Below, piece by piece: positions 44,513 to 53,070 of a stretch of 64,000 bases of DNA. A model generated the notes under the pieces. That model had not been told where the DNA came from, did no database searches, and saw only the letters and a list, made by a program, of their open reading frames with translations. Source of the stretch: an uncultured Paracoccaceae bacterium. GTDB lineage: Bacteria > Pseudomonadota > Alphaproteobacteria > Rhodobacterales > Rhodobacteraceae. The position numbers and the translations under genes were made by a program. Numbering within the stretch: the stretch's first letter is position 1; each line of letters opens with the position of its first letter. The DNA lies in assembly GCA_947501555.1 (NCBI GenBank), contig CANMWG010000001.1:2604001-2668000 (forward strand), given 5' to 3'.

Positions 44513-45536
44513 TTGTCTCTGACTCTAGTTTGAAAATACGAATAATGCGAAAGCCGTAAAATGACCTGCGGTAATCTTCGGGTGGGCGCATTCTACGTGC
44601 CAAGCGTAGTACATCCATCGCTGCATTGTAGGCCCCGCCTTTGGCAACGCGAAGACAGCTATCGACAGACAATGCGTGGTCCAGATAGGCCGATGATGTG
44701 GGCAGGCCAAGTAGCCTGGGACTGTCACAGGACAGGGTAACTTCAAAAACATTTCCGGACATGTGGCGCAGCCCCCAGCCGTTTGCTGCATCAAGCGTAT
44801 CGACAGGTACAGGTTGACGTCTGTTTAGAAGTTCTGGCATCCCCTCGGGTCGGTCATGGCGCCGTACATTTTCGCTCGCGGCTCTCGAAAAATTCGCCTG
44901 ATCGGCGGTAAGTTCATCACCTTGCGCAAAACGGGTTTCTGTCCCTGCGCGTGCCGCGTATTCCCACTCTGCTTCAGTTGGCAGGCGATAGACTTCCGCG
45001 CCAACTTTTGCATTCAACCACGCCACATATTCTTGCGCATCGAGGAACGACACATTGACCGCCGGATGCTGCGGCCCAAGGACAACGTAGCCATCAGGGG
45101 TGAGAGCCCGATGATCCGGGTTGTGCGAACAGCCATCGTCCGCAACACATGCCATCCACTCGGTATGCGTGATCTCATTGAGGGCCATCGCAAAGGGGAT
45201 GTCAATTTCAACCCGATGTCGCGGATGTTCATTGGGCAAAATGTTGATTTCGTCAGGGCCACGCACAGTCAAACTCGCGTCCTCGCCATAAAAGTCAAAC
45301 GGATTACGCGATTCACCCCGTATCGCCCCCATCATGAATGATCCAAGCGGCATAACGATCATGTCAGGGCAAACATCGCATTCCTGGAAGACGTCAAGTG
45401 GCTTAACCGTACGACCGTCCCCCAACGCGTAGAGCGCCGTTTCATCGGCTGCGACGGACACCGGGGAAAGGACACTGGATAGAACGAGCATCAACCCGAA
45501 GGATTTACCGGTCCACCGTTCAAAGACATTCAACAT
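44505..45536 (-). CDS. Exported SUMF1-domain protein, paralogue A
   Basis: The 343-aa product has a signal peptide (cut after SPVSVAA, about 29), a Cys pair (ECDVCPDM) and a SUMF1/EgtB/PvdO-type domain: IVMPLGSFMMGA (about 60-71), YRLPTEAEWEYAARAG, and GFRIIRIF at the end. The usual GNVWEW is GNVFEV, so the core Trp is lost. No formylglycine-generating Cys pair is seen. Its first ~200 bp are nearly identical to those of paralogue B 1016 bp upstream, while the rest has diverged. It begins 5 nt after paralogue B. Likely a periplasmic carbohydrate- or peptide-binding-type protein; role unknown. Confidence 0.85.
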   Translation of the reverse strand: MLNVFERWTGKSFGLMLVLSSVLSPVSVAADETALYALGDGRTVKPLDVFQECDVCPDMIVMPLGSFMMGAIRGESRNPFDFYGEDASLTVRGPDEINILPNEHPRHRVEIDIPFAMALNEITHTEWMACVADDGCSHNPDHRALTPDGYVVLGPQHPAVNVSFLDAQEYVAWLNAKVGAEVYRLPTEAEWEYAARAGTETRFAQGDELTADQANFSRAASENVRRHDRPEGMPELLNRRQPVPVDTLDAANGWGLRHMSGNVFEVTLSCDSPRLLGLPTSSAYLDHALSVDSCLRVAKGGAYNAAMDVLRLARRMRPPEDYRRSFYGFRIIRIFKLESETNG

Positions 45537-45541
45537 ATCAA

Positions 45542-46552
45542 TTATTCCATTTCGAATTCACGGATAAGTCGGAAACCTTGACTATCACGCCTGGTTGTTT
45601 CCAGAGGCCGCCTATTTGTGGCTGGCCGAAGTACATCCATCGCAGTGCTAAATGCGCCTCCCTTAGAGACACGGCGCTCACATCCAGAGTGTGTCAGCGC
45701 TCTTTGCAGATATGCACGCGCGCTTGTAAGTCCCAATTGTTCAGGGGTCCAACACGACAAGGTAAGCTCAATGACGTTGCCGGACATGTGCCGCAAACCC
45801 CAGCCGTTTGCGGCATCAAGATCGTCAACCGGCACCGGCATATAACGGCTTTCTAGTTCAGGCATTGGAGTCTTTCTTAAGTTTTCCGTTGCCGCACGAG
45901 AAAAATTTGCCTGATCGGACGTCAGTTCGTCGCCTTGCGCAAATCGCGTGTCTGTCCCTGCACGTGCCGCATATTCCCACTCGGCGCGTGTTGGCAGACG
46001 ATACAATTCATGCCCAACTTCACCGTTGAGCCATGCGACGTACTCCAGAGTATCAAGATAAGAAATATTTATGACCGGATGGTGCGGTCCAAGTGCCACA
46101 TACCCATTGTCGAATGTTAACACCCGATGATCTGGATTGTGAGAACACCCTCCAGCTTCCACGCAATTCATCCACTCGGCATGTGTGACCTCATTGCGCC
46201 CCATCGCATAGGGAATATCCATTTCAACCGCGTGACGGGGGTGCTCACTAGGGATGATATTAACCTCATCAGGGCGACGCACCGTTCCCGTTGCATCATC
46301 GCCGTAAAAGTCAAACGGGTTACGCGAATCCTCCGGTCTTGCCCCCATCATGAACGACCCTAGCGGCATAACGATCATCTCAGGACAAACATCGCATTCC
46401 TGGAAGACGTCAAGTGGCTTAACCGTACGACCGTCCCCCAACGCGTAGAGCGCCGTTTCATCGGCTGCGACGGACGCTGGGGAAAGGACACTGGATAGAG
46501 CGAGCATCAACCCGAAGGATATACCGGTCCACCGCTCAAAGACATTCAACAT
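45542..46552 (-). CDS. Exported SUMF1-domain protein, paralogue B
   Basis: This 336-aa paralogue shares its signal peptide and first ~65 residues with A, but its middle and end (REFEME terminus, AMGRNEVTHAEWM) are closer to C. It keeps SFMMGA, YRLPTRAEWEYAARAG and GFRLIREF, while GNVWEW is GNVIEL and KGGSW is KGGAF. It lies exactly 5 nt from each neighbour, with the same junction sequence on both sides. The mosaic pattern indicates unequal crossing-over or gene conversion. Confidence 0.85.
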   Translation of the reverse strand: MLNVFERWTGISFGLMLALSSVLSPASVAADETALYALGDGRTVKPLDVFQECDVCPEMIVMPLGSFMMGARPEDSRNPFDFYGDDATGTVRRPDEVNIIPSEHPRHAVEMDIPYAMGRNEVTHAEWMNCVEAGGCSHNPDHRVLTFDNGYVALGPHHPVINISYLDTLEYVAWLNGEVGHELYRLPTRAEWEYAARAGTDTRFAQGDELTSDQANFSRAATENLRKTPMPELESRYMPVPVDDLDAANGWGLRHMSGNVIELTLSCWTPEQLGLTSARAYLQRALTHSGCERRVSKGGAFSTAMDVLRPATNRRPLETTRRDSQGFRLIREFEME

Positions 46553-46557
46553 ATCAA

Positions 46558-47541
46558 TTATTCCATTTCGAATTCACGAATAAGCCGGAAACCTAAGTTA
46601 TCTCTCCGGCGTGTTTCTGCAGGACGTACGCGCAGCGCGGGCCGGGTTAAGTCCATCGCTTGAGAGAAAGCGCCTCCTTTTTCTACCCGGTTGCACGTCG
46701 CCTGCGATTGCGACAGCTCCAAGTATTCTTTGGAGGTCGGCAGCCCTAAATGTTCCGGTGTCCAACAGGAATTTGTCCACTCACCCACATTGCCTGACAT
46801 GTGACGCAAGCCCCAAGCATTTGATGCATCCAGCGCATCAACCGGCACGGGTCGACCTCTATTTAAAAGCTCTGGCATCCCCTCTGGCCGGTCCAGTTGG
46901 CGGAGTTGCTCTGTCGCGACCCTTGAAAAGTTGGCTTGATCAGAGGTCAGATCATCACCCTGTGCAAATCGCGTTTCCGTACCTGCGCGTGCCGCATATT
47001 CCCATTCCGCCTCCGTCGGCAGGCGATACGCATCGGTTCCAGCTACACCATTTAGCCAGGCTACATATTCCAGGACATCAAAATAAGATACGTTGATCAC
47101 AGGGTGATCTGGCCCAAGCCGCACGTAACCTTCCTCAAAGGTCAAAACGATGTGATCTGGGTCATGCGAACATCCGTTGTCCGCAACACAGGCCATCCAT
47201 TCCGCATGTGTGACCTCGTTGCGGCCCATGGCATAAGGAATATCCATTTCAACCGGGTGGCGGGGATGCTCGCTTGGTATGATGTTCAACTCATCAGGAC
47301 CACGCACCCGGCCAGTTGCGCCCTCACCGTAGAAGTCAAATGGGTTACGTGAATCCTCCGGCTTAGCCCCCATCATGAACGACCCTAGCGGAATAACGAT
47401 CATCTCCGGGCAAACATCGCATTCCTGAAACACCGCGAGCGGCGCGAGTTCATCCCCGTTTGGCAATACAAACAGATCCTCGGCTGAGGCTGGTACCCCC
47501 ATCCAGCATAGCAATAAGCAAAATAGCTTTCGAAGCCACAT
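46558..47541 (-). CDS. Exported SUMF1-domain protein, paralogue C
   Basis: The 327-aa protein has its own signal peptide (MWLRKLFCLLLCWMGVPASA) and the best-conserved SUMF1 core of the three: IVIPLGSFMMGA, YRLPTEAEWEYAARAG, GNVGEW and GFRLIREF. It is the first gene of the array. Like A and B, it has the ECDVCPEM Cys pair and WMACVADNGCSH. The frame is open further upstream (to 47925), but ATG 47541 starts the signal peptide. SUMF1 proteins include formylglycine-generating enzyme and PvdO-type pyoverdine enzymes; C lacks the FGE Cys pair. Confidence 0.87.
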   Translation of the reverse strand: MWLRKLFCLLLCWMGVPASAEDLFVLPNGDELAPLAVFQECDVCPEMIVIPLGSFMMGAKPEDSRNPFDFYGEGATGRVRGPDELNIIPSEHPRHPVEMDIPYAMGRNEVTHAEWMACVADNGCSHDPDHIVLTFEEGYVRLGPDHPVINVSYFDVLEYVAWLNGVAGTDAYRLPTEAEWEYAARAGTETRFAQGDDLTSDQANFSRVATEQLRQLDRPEGMPELLNRGRPVPVDALDASNAWGLRHMSGNVGEWTNSCWTPEHLGLPTSKEYLELSQSQATCNRVEKGGAFSQAMDLTRPALRVRPAETRRRDNLGFRLIREFEME

Positions 47542-47753
47542 ATCTAAATTCCAATTAGCGCTTCGAAAATAACGTCGTGTTCTGTTGCGCGAATTGGCAC
47601 ATTTCATAATTTTCATTTTAGCTCGGGTCTTTGAAGTGACGTGAAAACAAAAAACGGACCAACATGCAACACACTCGCAGAACAACCCTAACAAGAACGT
47701 TGATGCGCGCAATTCCCTTAACGCGATTTCCGCGTAGGTTTTTGAAGCAATTG

Positions 47754-48662
47754 CTAAGGCTGTCGGGTACCACCAAAACCGGCAGTGCCATTGATCTGAT
47801 TGACCTCCTCGGTGCCAATGCCTGTGGTCAAATTGAGCACGATTGCCCCTGCAACCTCCTCCGCGTTTGGCCCAAAGAAGATGCCGCCGATTTGACTGTC
47901 TGCGGCGCAGTCGCCATTGCGGCAATCGGTCACCGTCAGGTCACCCGCAAACCCGTTGCCGGTGATGGCTGTGGGGGCCAATGCCAAACTGACGAGGTCT
48001 TCAAGGTCGAAATCACCTGAGACCAGACCGTCGTCAAAAGCGGCGTTCAGTGTAAAGGTTCCATCAACAGCTCCTAGGCCGCCGCCCGTACTGATATCGC
48101 CATTGATGACCCCGGCGTAAGTGGCGGACCCGGTCGTCACTGCCGCAGCTTCAGGGTTGGTTTCAAACCCGGTGACGAAATGACCGTGGGTGGTTTCACC
48201 GGGGCGGCCGCCAGCGGCACCTTCAGCAATGATCTGCGAGACAATGACATGCTCCAAGGACGCGAAAGCCGCTTGATCATGAATGGAAATGTCGCTCCCA
48301 TCCGCCCGGGTGGCGGCGCCGTCTATGAAAGTCAGGGTTTCACCATCCAAGGTCAGCGTTAGACTGTTCCGCGCCTCACCGGCCGTGAAGGTCAAACGCT
48401 CGTCCGACACAACCTGCTCTGCGATGTCGACAACATCCTGATTTATGTTCCGGACCACACGGACCGAATGGGTCTGCCCTTTTAGATCGTCCAAGTCCTG
48501 GGTGCCGTCAGCATAATCCAACCCGCTTCGCGGCGCTGCCGGATCGGTGTTACCCAAGATCATAGCGTCCTGCCCACCCACATCATCGCCACCAGCACCC
48601 GCACAGGCCGCAAGTGCGGTCATTGATCCCATCAGCAGGCATTTGAGTGAAAACGTGGCCAT
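47754..48662 (-). CDS. TbpB-like surface lipoprotein
   Basis: The 302-aa precursor has a lipoprotein signal ending in LAACAG (lipidated Cys about 19). The mature part is beta-rich, with TGSATYAGVINGDIS, LNAAFDDGLVSGDFDLEDLV and IGGIFFGPNAEEVAGAI, which match the C-lobe barrel of transferrin-binding-protein-like lipoproteins. AAGGGA precedes ATG 48662, and earlier in-frame starts at 48749 would spoil the signal. Such proteins are displayed on the outer surface and can bind metals, heme or host proteins; no Slam or TonB receptor gene is in the window. Confidence 0.8.
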   Translation of the reverse strand: MATFSLKCLLMGSMTALAACAGAGGDDVGGQDAMILGNTDPAAPRSGLDYADGTQDLDDLKGQTHSVRVVRNINQDVVDIAEQVVSDERLTFTAGEARNSLTLTLDGETLTFIDGAATRADGSDISIHDQAAFASLEHVIVSQIIAEGAAGGRPGETTHGHFVTGFETNPEAAAVTTGSATYAGVINGDISTGGGLGAVDGTFTLNAAFDDGLVSGDFDLEDLVSLALAPTAITGNGFAGDLTVTDCRNGDCAADSQIGGIFFGPNAEEVAGAIVLNLTTGIGTEEVNQINGTAGFGGTRQP

Positions 48663-49101
48663 AGCATTGTCCCTTTGCAAACGCCCCGTGGTCAATGGAC
48701 CCCGAGCATGATCTTCGAATGTGACAGTACCCTTCATCGCAGAAACCATTCAGAGCCGTGTCAGACCATTTACGTCCGAGGCTATGGTTTTATTCGCAAT
48801 AAAACGAAAGGTGCTGCGGGCTATCGCGTTTGACGAAATACGTCAGACATCGCCGATCACGTAACGCGCGCCAATCTTTGATGTCAGGCAGCATTATGTG
48901 AGCTAGGCTTTTCGGGTAACGCTTTAGAGGTGAAACGGCATCGGAACAAGACAAGGCGAGAGTCCGGTTTGAGCCCCGACTTACTGAATTTCTGCTCGGT
49001 AGCGAATGGCAGCATAGTATGCTCAAGACGCACCTCTCCCATGCACCGGAATCCGTTGCCAGAACACCACTGGTCAGTTCAAAAAGGGGAAAGCTAGCGG
49101 G

Positions 49102-49191
49102 TTACTTCTGGTCAAACCACTTGGCGATAAAATGCCATACGGCACTCGCCAAGAGACTGCCCAGAAACCCGAGAACGAGGGTTTCCAGCAT
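49102..49191 (-). CDS. Small hydrophobic protein (29 aa), possible type I toxin-like peptide
   Basis: ATG 49191 has AGGAA about 8 nt ahead, and the frame runs to TAA 49102. The peptide is one membrane helix with an acidic start (MLETLVLGFLGSLL) and a basic, aromatic end (WHFIAKWFDQK). Size and layout resemble type I toxin-antitoxin peptides such as TisB, but this is only a resemblance. It lies downstream of two minus-strand terminators, so it would need its own promoter, which I could not define. Confidence 0.5.
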   Translation of the reverse strand: MLETLVLGFLGSLLASAVWHFIAKWFDQK

Positions 49192-49235
49192 CAGCTATTC
49201 CTGTGCTTGAGAAGCGTTCATACAAACGCAAAAGA

Positions 49236-49258
49236 CCCCACAGGAAAGACCTATGGGG
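49236..49258 (-). terminator. Minus-strand terminator-like hairpin
   Basis: On the minus strand CCCCATAGG pairs with CCTGTGGGG (one T-G wobble) around a 5-nt loop, followed by TCTTTT. It is only 8 nt from the next hairpin. Confidence 0.7.
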
Positions 49259-49263
49259 CTACG

Positions 49264-49301
49264 AAAAACCCCGCGCCTGCACGTCAGCAGAAAGCGGGGT
49301 T
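49264..49301 (-). terminator. Minus-strand rho-independent terminator
   Basis: AACCCCGC and GCGGGGTT form an 8-bp stem that encloses a smaller CTGC/GCAG hairpin; on the minus strand it is followed by TTT, giving a five-T run. Tandem with the hairpin at 49236. Confidence 0.78.
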
Positions 49302-49538
49302 ATCTCTATACGGAATGCCTAAAATGCGCGTTGCGCGTTAAAGCCTTAGGCAGAGCGAAATTAAAGCTGTTGTGACAGAACCATTAAGTTCCGTCTGTTC
49401 CCGATTATACCGTCAGGTGCGCTACGCGGTCGGCCCGAAGCCATACGATACACGTGCAATTCGGTTAGGCGTATTTAGTCACGGTCAAAAGTACTTGTTT
49501 TGTTCTGCGTCGTCAACCCGTTATGCGCGCACAAAAAA
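49302..49538 (-). ncRNA. Candidate small RNA between two minus-strand terminators
   Basis: A transcript that starts below the terminator at 49539 and ends at the one at 49264 would be about 200 nt. It contains the stable inverted repeat 49317-49353 and no open frame of note. TTGACC near 49487 on the minus strand could be a -35 element. This is a structural guess with no family match. Confidence 0.3.
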
Positions 49539-49558
49539 CCCGCCAAAGTTGGGGCGGG
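49533..49558 (-). terminator. Minus-strand rho-independent terminator
   Basis: On the minus strand CCCGCC pairs with GGCGGG around an 8-nt loop, followed by six T. It lies about 330 nt past the dat gene and may end that transcript. Confidence 0.82.
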
Positions 49559-49891
49559 CGCGGCTCTGCCGATAAGTGGTTTTTACACCCCTTCGAGCTC
49601 CCCCGATCTCACTTATTACAACAATAAAAGGAAAAATTCCTCAAAGTGGCCACTCGTCTATAGCACTGTGAACGACGGCTTTGTCCGCCCACCCGCCATT
49701 AACCCCTTATCAACACACCAACAGCGCACGGCCCGCTAACGGGCCCAAGCTCAAATTGATGTACATACGCAATCTGTACGGGATTTTTACGTGATCTGTC
49801 GGTCCGAAACCCCAACAAAACCATGCATTAACACGTGATTCGAAGGCACGCGCCCTCGTGGCGCATTTTCACCCCCACCGGGCGTTGCGTA

Positions 49892-50755
49892 TCAGACCGC
49901 GACTTTGCGGCTTTCCTCGATGTAAATCTCGCGCAGCCGGGCCGCTACAGAGCCGGGGGTGCCCGCACCAATTGTTGTCCCGTCAATTTCAACCACTGGC
50001 ATCACAAACGTACTGGCCGAGGTGATAAACGCCTCATCCGCATCTTGCGCTTCTGCGATGGTAAAACTGCGTTCCTCAACCTTCATCTGCGCCTCTTTGG
50101 CAAAGCGCAACACGGCGGCGCGCGTGATCCCATGCAGGATTTCATTGCCCAGATGCCGGGTGATAATCGTATTGTTTTTAACGATATAGGCGTTGTTTGA
50201 GGTGCCTTCGGTCACGGCCCCCTCCTCAACCATCCAGGCGTCATCGACACCGGCGGCCTTGGCCATCATCTTGCCCATTGATGGGTACAACAACTGCACG
50301 GTCTTGATATCACGACGGCCCCAGCGTTGATCTTCGATCGAAATGACTTTGATCCCCTTCTGCGCTGCCGGGTTACTGGCCAGTCCCGGCTTGTTTTGGG
50401 TGAAAAGCACCACAGTGGGGGTTGTTGTTTCAGGATCGGGGAAAACAAAGTCACGATCATCGGGGGCGCCACGGGTGATCTGCAGATAGATCAAACCCTC
50501 TTCGATGTCGTTCAGTCGCACCAATTCTTTATGTATTTCCAACAGGTTAGGCAGGCATTTCGGTTGAGGCATATCCAGTTCGGACAGTGACCGTTCCAAC
50601 CGTTTCGCGTGACCTGCAAAGTCAATCAGCTTGCCGTCCAGCACAGACGTCACCTCATAGACCCCATCGGCCATCAAAAACCCGCGGTCAAAGATTGAGA
50701 TTTTCGCTTCGTTTTCGGGCAGGTACGCGCCGTTAACATAAACAGTACGGGTCAT
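49892..50755 (-). CDS. dat: D-amino-acid transaminase (class IV PLP aminotransferase)
   Basis: The 287-aa enzyme belongs to fold-type IV: MTRTVYVNGAYLPENEAKISIFDRGFLMADGVYE at the start, the PLP Lys in DIKTVQLL (about 146), EEGAVTEGTSNNAYIV and the ITRAAVL loop that binds PLP phosphate. It transaminates D-amino acids such as D-alanine and D-glutamate with 2-oxo acids. It lies downstream of dgcA and dgcN on the same strand, which supports a D-amino-acid role over branched-chain amino acids. Confidence 0.9.
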   Translation of the reverse strand: MTRTVYVNGAYLPENEAKISIFDRGFLMADGVYEVTSVLDGKLIDFAGHAKRLERSLSELDMPQPKCLPNLLEIHKELVRLNDIEEGLIYLQITRGAPDDRDFVFPDPETTTPTVVLFTQNKPGLASNPAAQKGIKVISIEDQRWGRRDIKTVQLLYPSMGKMMAKAAGVDDAWMVEEGAVTEGTSNNAYIVKNNTIITRHLGNEILHGITRAAVLRFAKEAQMKVEERSFTIAEAQDADEAFITSASTFVMPVVEIDGTTIGAGTPGSVAARLREIYIEESRKVAV

Positions 50756-50916
50756 TGATAAGCTCCCTGAATAGGCTTTGATTGTTGGTCTAACGATTTG
50801 GCAGCGGCGTCAAGCTGGTCGTGCAGGCAGCGCAGCTGAGACCATGAGGTGTATCGGGATGTCATTGCGTCTTACAGCCCATTGATTGCCGCAATGGCCG
50901 CAAAAGGTATCCAAGT

Positions 50917-51873
50917 TTAACCCCACAAGCCGACCGCAGGCGGGTGCACGCCATGTTCATCAAAGATTAACGGCTCTACCCGGTCCTCTGCCAAAAGCAG
51001 CGGTCCGTCAAGGTCCGTAAATGCCACCCCTTGCGCCAAAATGGTCGCTGGGGCCATGGCCAGCGACGACCCGACCATGCAGCCAATCATGACGTCGTAA
51101 CCTTCTGTAATCGCTTGGCTTTTTAGCGCAATCGCTTCGGTCAGGCCGCCTGTTTTATCCAGCTTGATATTGACCATATCATACTTGCCCTTCAGCCCCG
51201 GAAGGCTGGCGCGATCATGGCAGCTTTCGTCCGCGCATACAGGCAAAGGACGGGCAATTTCGGCCAACATATCATCGTCCCCGGCAGGCAATGGTTGCTC
51301 AACCATCTTCACCCCGAGACGGATCAAATGCGGGGCGAGATCGGCGTAAACATCAGCCGTCCATCCTTCATTTGCATCGACGATAATGGGCGCATCAGGG
51401 GCCCCACGGCGTACGGCCTCTAGGCGGGCCATATCGTCCGGCGTGCCGAGTTTTATCTTTAAAAGCGGGCGATTGGCGTGTTGTGCCGCTTGCGCTTCCA
51501 TCGCCTCGGGCGTGTCCAATGACAAGGTATATGCGGTGATTTCAGGCGCAGGCACGGGCAGTCTGAGCAGGTCCCACACACGCACACCCGCAGCCTTCGC
51601 AGCCAGATCCCAGAATGCACAATCAACTGCATTGCGCGCCGCACCTGCTGGCAAGATGTCCTGCAGGTGTTCCCGCGTCAGATCGTCAGGCAAACCTTTG
51701 ATCTGGGCTGTCACACTGTCGAGTGTTTCGCCGTAGCGGGCATAGGGCACGCACTCTCCGCGCCCCACACCGTCCAGGGTCACCGTCAGGACATCGGCTT
51801 GTGTCCGAGACCCGCGCGAAATGGTGAAAACCTGTGCGAGATCAAACACATCATGGGTTACATCGATTTGCAT
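50917..51873 (-). CDS. dgcA: N-acetyl-D-glutamate racemase DgcA (dipeptide epimerase-like, enolase superfamily)
   Basis: The 318-aa enzyme has the enolase-superfamily layout of L-Ala-D/L-Glu epimerases: the LLKIKLG acid/base Lys pair (about 135-141), metal ligands in PIIVDANEGW, VEQPL and PVCADES, the second Lys in VNIKLDKTGG and the DLDGP signature near the C-terminus. The neighbour dgcN makes a DgcN/DgcA pair, known in marine bacteria for D-glutamate use, the more specific reading. A dipeptide epimerase for murein peptides remains the alternative. Confidence 0.86.
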   Translation of the reverse strand: MQIDVTHDVFDLAQVFTISRGSRTQADVLTVTLDGVGRGECVPYARYGETLDSVTAQIKGLPDDLTREHLQDILPAGAARNAVDCAFWDLAAKAAGVRVWDLLRLPVPAPEITAYTLSLDTPEAMEAQAAQHANRPLLKIKLGTPDDMARLEAVRRGAPDAPIIVDANEGWTADVYADLAPHLIRLGVKMVEQPLPAGDDDMLAEIARPLPVCADESCHDRASLPGLKGKYDMVNIKLDKTGGLTEAIALKSQAITEGYDVMIGCMVGSSLAMAPATILAQGVAFTDLDGPLLLAEDRVEPLIFDEHGVHPPAVGLWG

Positions 51874-51918
51874 AGGGACCTCATCATTTTGCCCAAAATA
51901 CGCTCGGCGCAGAGCGCA

Positions 51919-52920
51919 TCAAAGTCTGGCAATCGCATCTACAAGCCGGGCTGCGCCTTGACGGAACGTATCCACCGTGGGCAATCCCATGCGGGCCTCA
52001 ACCTCGGCCATATAAGCCACTGCCTCATCCTCGGGCAAATGCTGGGTGTTCACCGAAATGCCCACGATCTGGCAGGCCGGATTAGCCACGCGGGCCATGG
52101 GCAATGCGGTGTCCCGCAAGGACTCAAGGCTTGGCAGATCATAGTCGGGCAACCCGCGCATATGGGTGCGGGTCGGCTCGTGGCACAGGACGATGGCATC
52201 AGGCTGACCACCATGGATCAGGGCCATGGTGACGCCGGAATATGAGACGTGAAACAAGCTCCCCTGCCCCTCAATATGGTCCCAGTGATCGGGGTCGTTA
52301 TCCGGGGTCAGATATTCGACCGCACCCGCCATAAAGTCTGCAATGACTGCGTCCAAAGGAACGCCGCCGCCCGTGATCAAGATGCCGGTCTGACCTGTCG
52401 GACGGAAGGTGGACTTCATGCCACGCCGCTGCATTTCGGCGTCCATGGCAAGGCCAGTGTACATCTTACCAACAGAGCAATCCGTGCCGATGGCCAGACA
52501 ACGCTTGCCGGTCCGTTTGACCCCATTCGCGATGGGATAGGCGACCGAAGGGATACGGACGTCAAACAGGGTACGCCCATTAACGCGGGCGGCAGCGACC
52601 AGCTCGTCTTCGTCGCGCAGCAGGTTATGGAGCCCTGAAGCAACATCAAAGCCCAACTGTAATGCCTCTACCAGAACCTCTTTCCAAGCTTTGGAGATAT
52701 AACCACCACGGTTCGCCACGCCAATAACAAGGGTCTTTGCGCCAGCGGCCTTCGCGGCCTCGAGGGTCAAATCATTGATGCCCAGATCCGCACCACAGCC
52801 AGGCATGCGATATTGACCAACAGCATTCTCTGGACGCCAGTCCTTGATGCCTTGGCCGACTTTAGCGGCCAGCTGATCTGGGGCATCACCAAGGAAAAGA
52901 AGGTAGGGGGTCTGGATCAT
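51919..52920 (-). CDS. dgcN: D-glutamate N-acetyltransferase DgcN (DUF1611)
   Basis: The 333-aa protein matches DUF1611 over its length: ILFLGDAPDQ-like start, VGQYRMPGCGADLGI, the P-loop-like GTDCSVGKMYTGLAM (about 160-174), and GQGSLFHVSYSGVTMALIHGGQPD. DgcN acetylates D-glutamate before DgcA racemises it to N-acetyl-L-glutamate. ATG 52920 has GGAGC ahead; an in-frame GTG is at 52932. Gap to dgcA is 45 nt, so the two are cotranscribed. Confidence 0.86.
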   Translation of the reverse strand: MIQTPYLLFLGDAPDQLAAKVGQGIKDWRPENAVGQYRMPGCGADLGINDLTLEAAKAAGAKTLVIGVANRGGYISKAWKEVLVEALQLGFDVASGLHNLLRDEDELVAAARVNGRTLFDVRIPSVAYPIANGVKRTGKRCLAIGTDCSVGKMYTGLAMDAEMQRRGMKSTFRPTGQTGILITGGGVPLDAVIADFMAGAVEYLTPDNDPDHWDHIEGQGSLFHVSYSGVTMALIHGGQPDAIVLCHEPTRTHMRGLPDYDLPSLESLRDTALPMARVANPACQIVGISVNTQHLPEDEAVAYMAEVEARMGLPTVDTFRQGAARLVDAIARL

Positions 52921-53070
52921 TGGGGGCTCCACTCAAACAGGATTCGTAATAGGCAAAGGATATCAGTGCTCTGGCTGGGATTTCTTCGCAGAATAGGTCG
53001 AACTTCTATCTTTTGTTAGAATATTTTTGCGCCAGATCGCAATTTGACAGAAGAAACCTCTGCAAAACTT

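Larger units (their letters stand above)
48663..49891. other. Gene-poor 1.2-kb region with small ORF and terminators
   Basis: No long gene on either strand is convincing here. It holds a 29-aa hydrophobic minus-strand ORF (49102-49191), two tandem terminator hairpins (49236-49301), a compact inverted repeat at 49317-49353 (GCCTAA...TTAGGC around GCGC arms) and a third terminator (49539-49558). The stretch 48750-49100 and 49560-49891 show nothing I can name. Composition is less GC-rich than its surroundings. Confidence 0.5.

Noticed and set aside
44505-47541. Formylglycine-generating enzymes with a sulfatase
   Set aside because: The FGE Cys pair is not visible and no sulfatase gene is in the window.
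48790-49026. 78-codon minus-strand frame in the gene-poor region
   Set aside because: No ribosome site, no protein-like composition or domain, and odd Cys/Arg-rich content.
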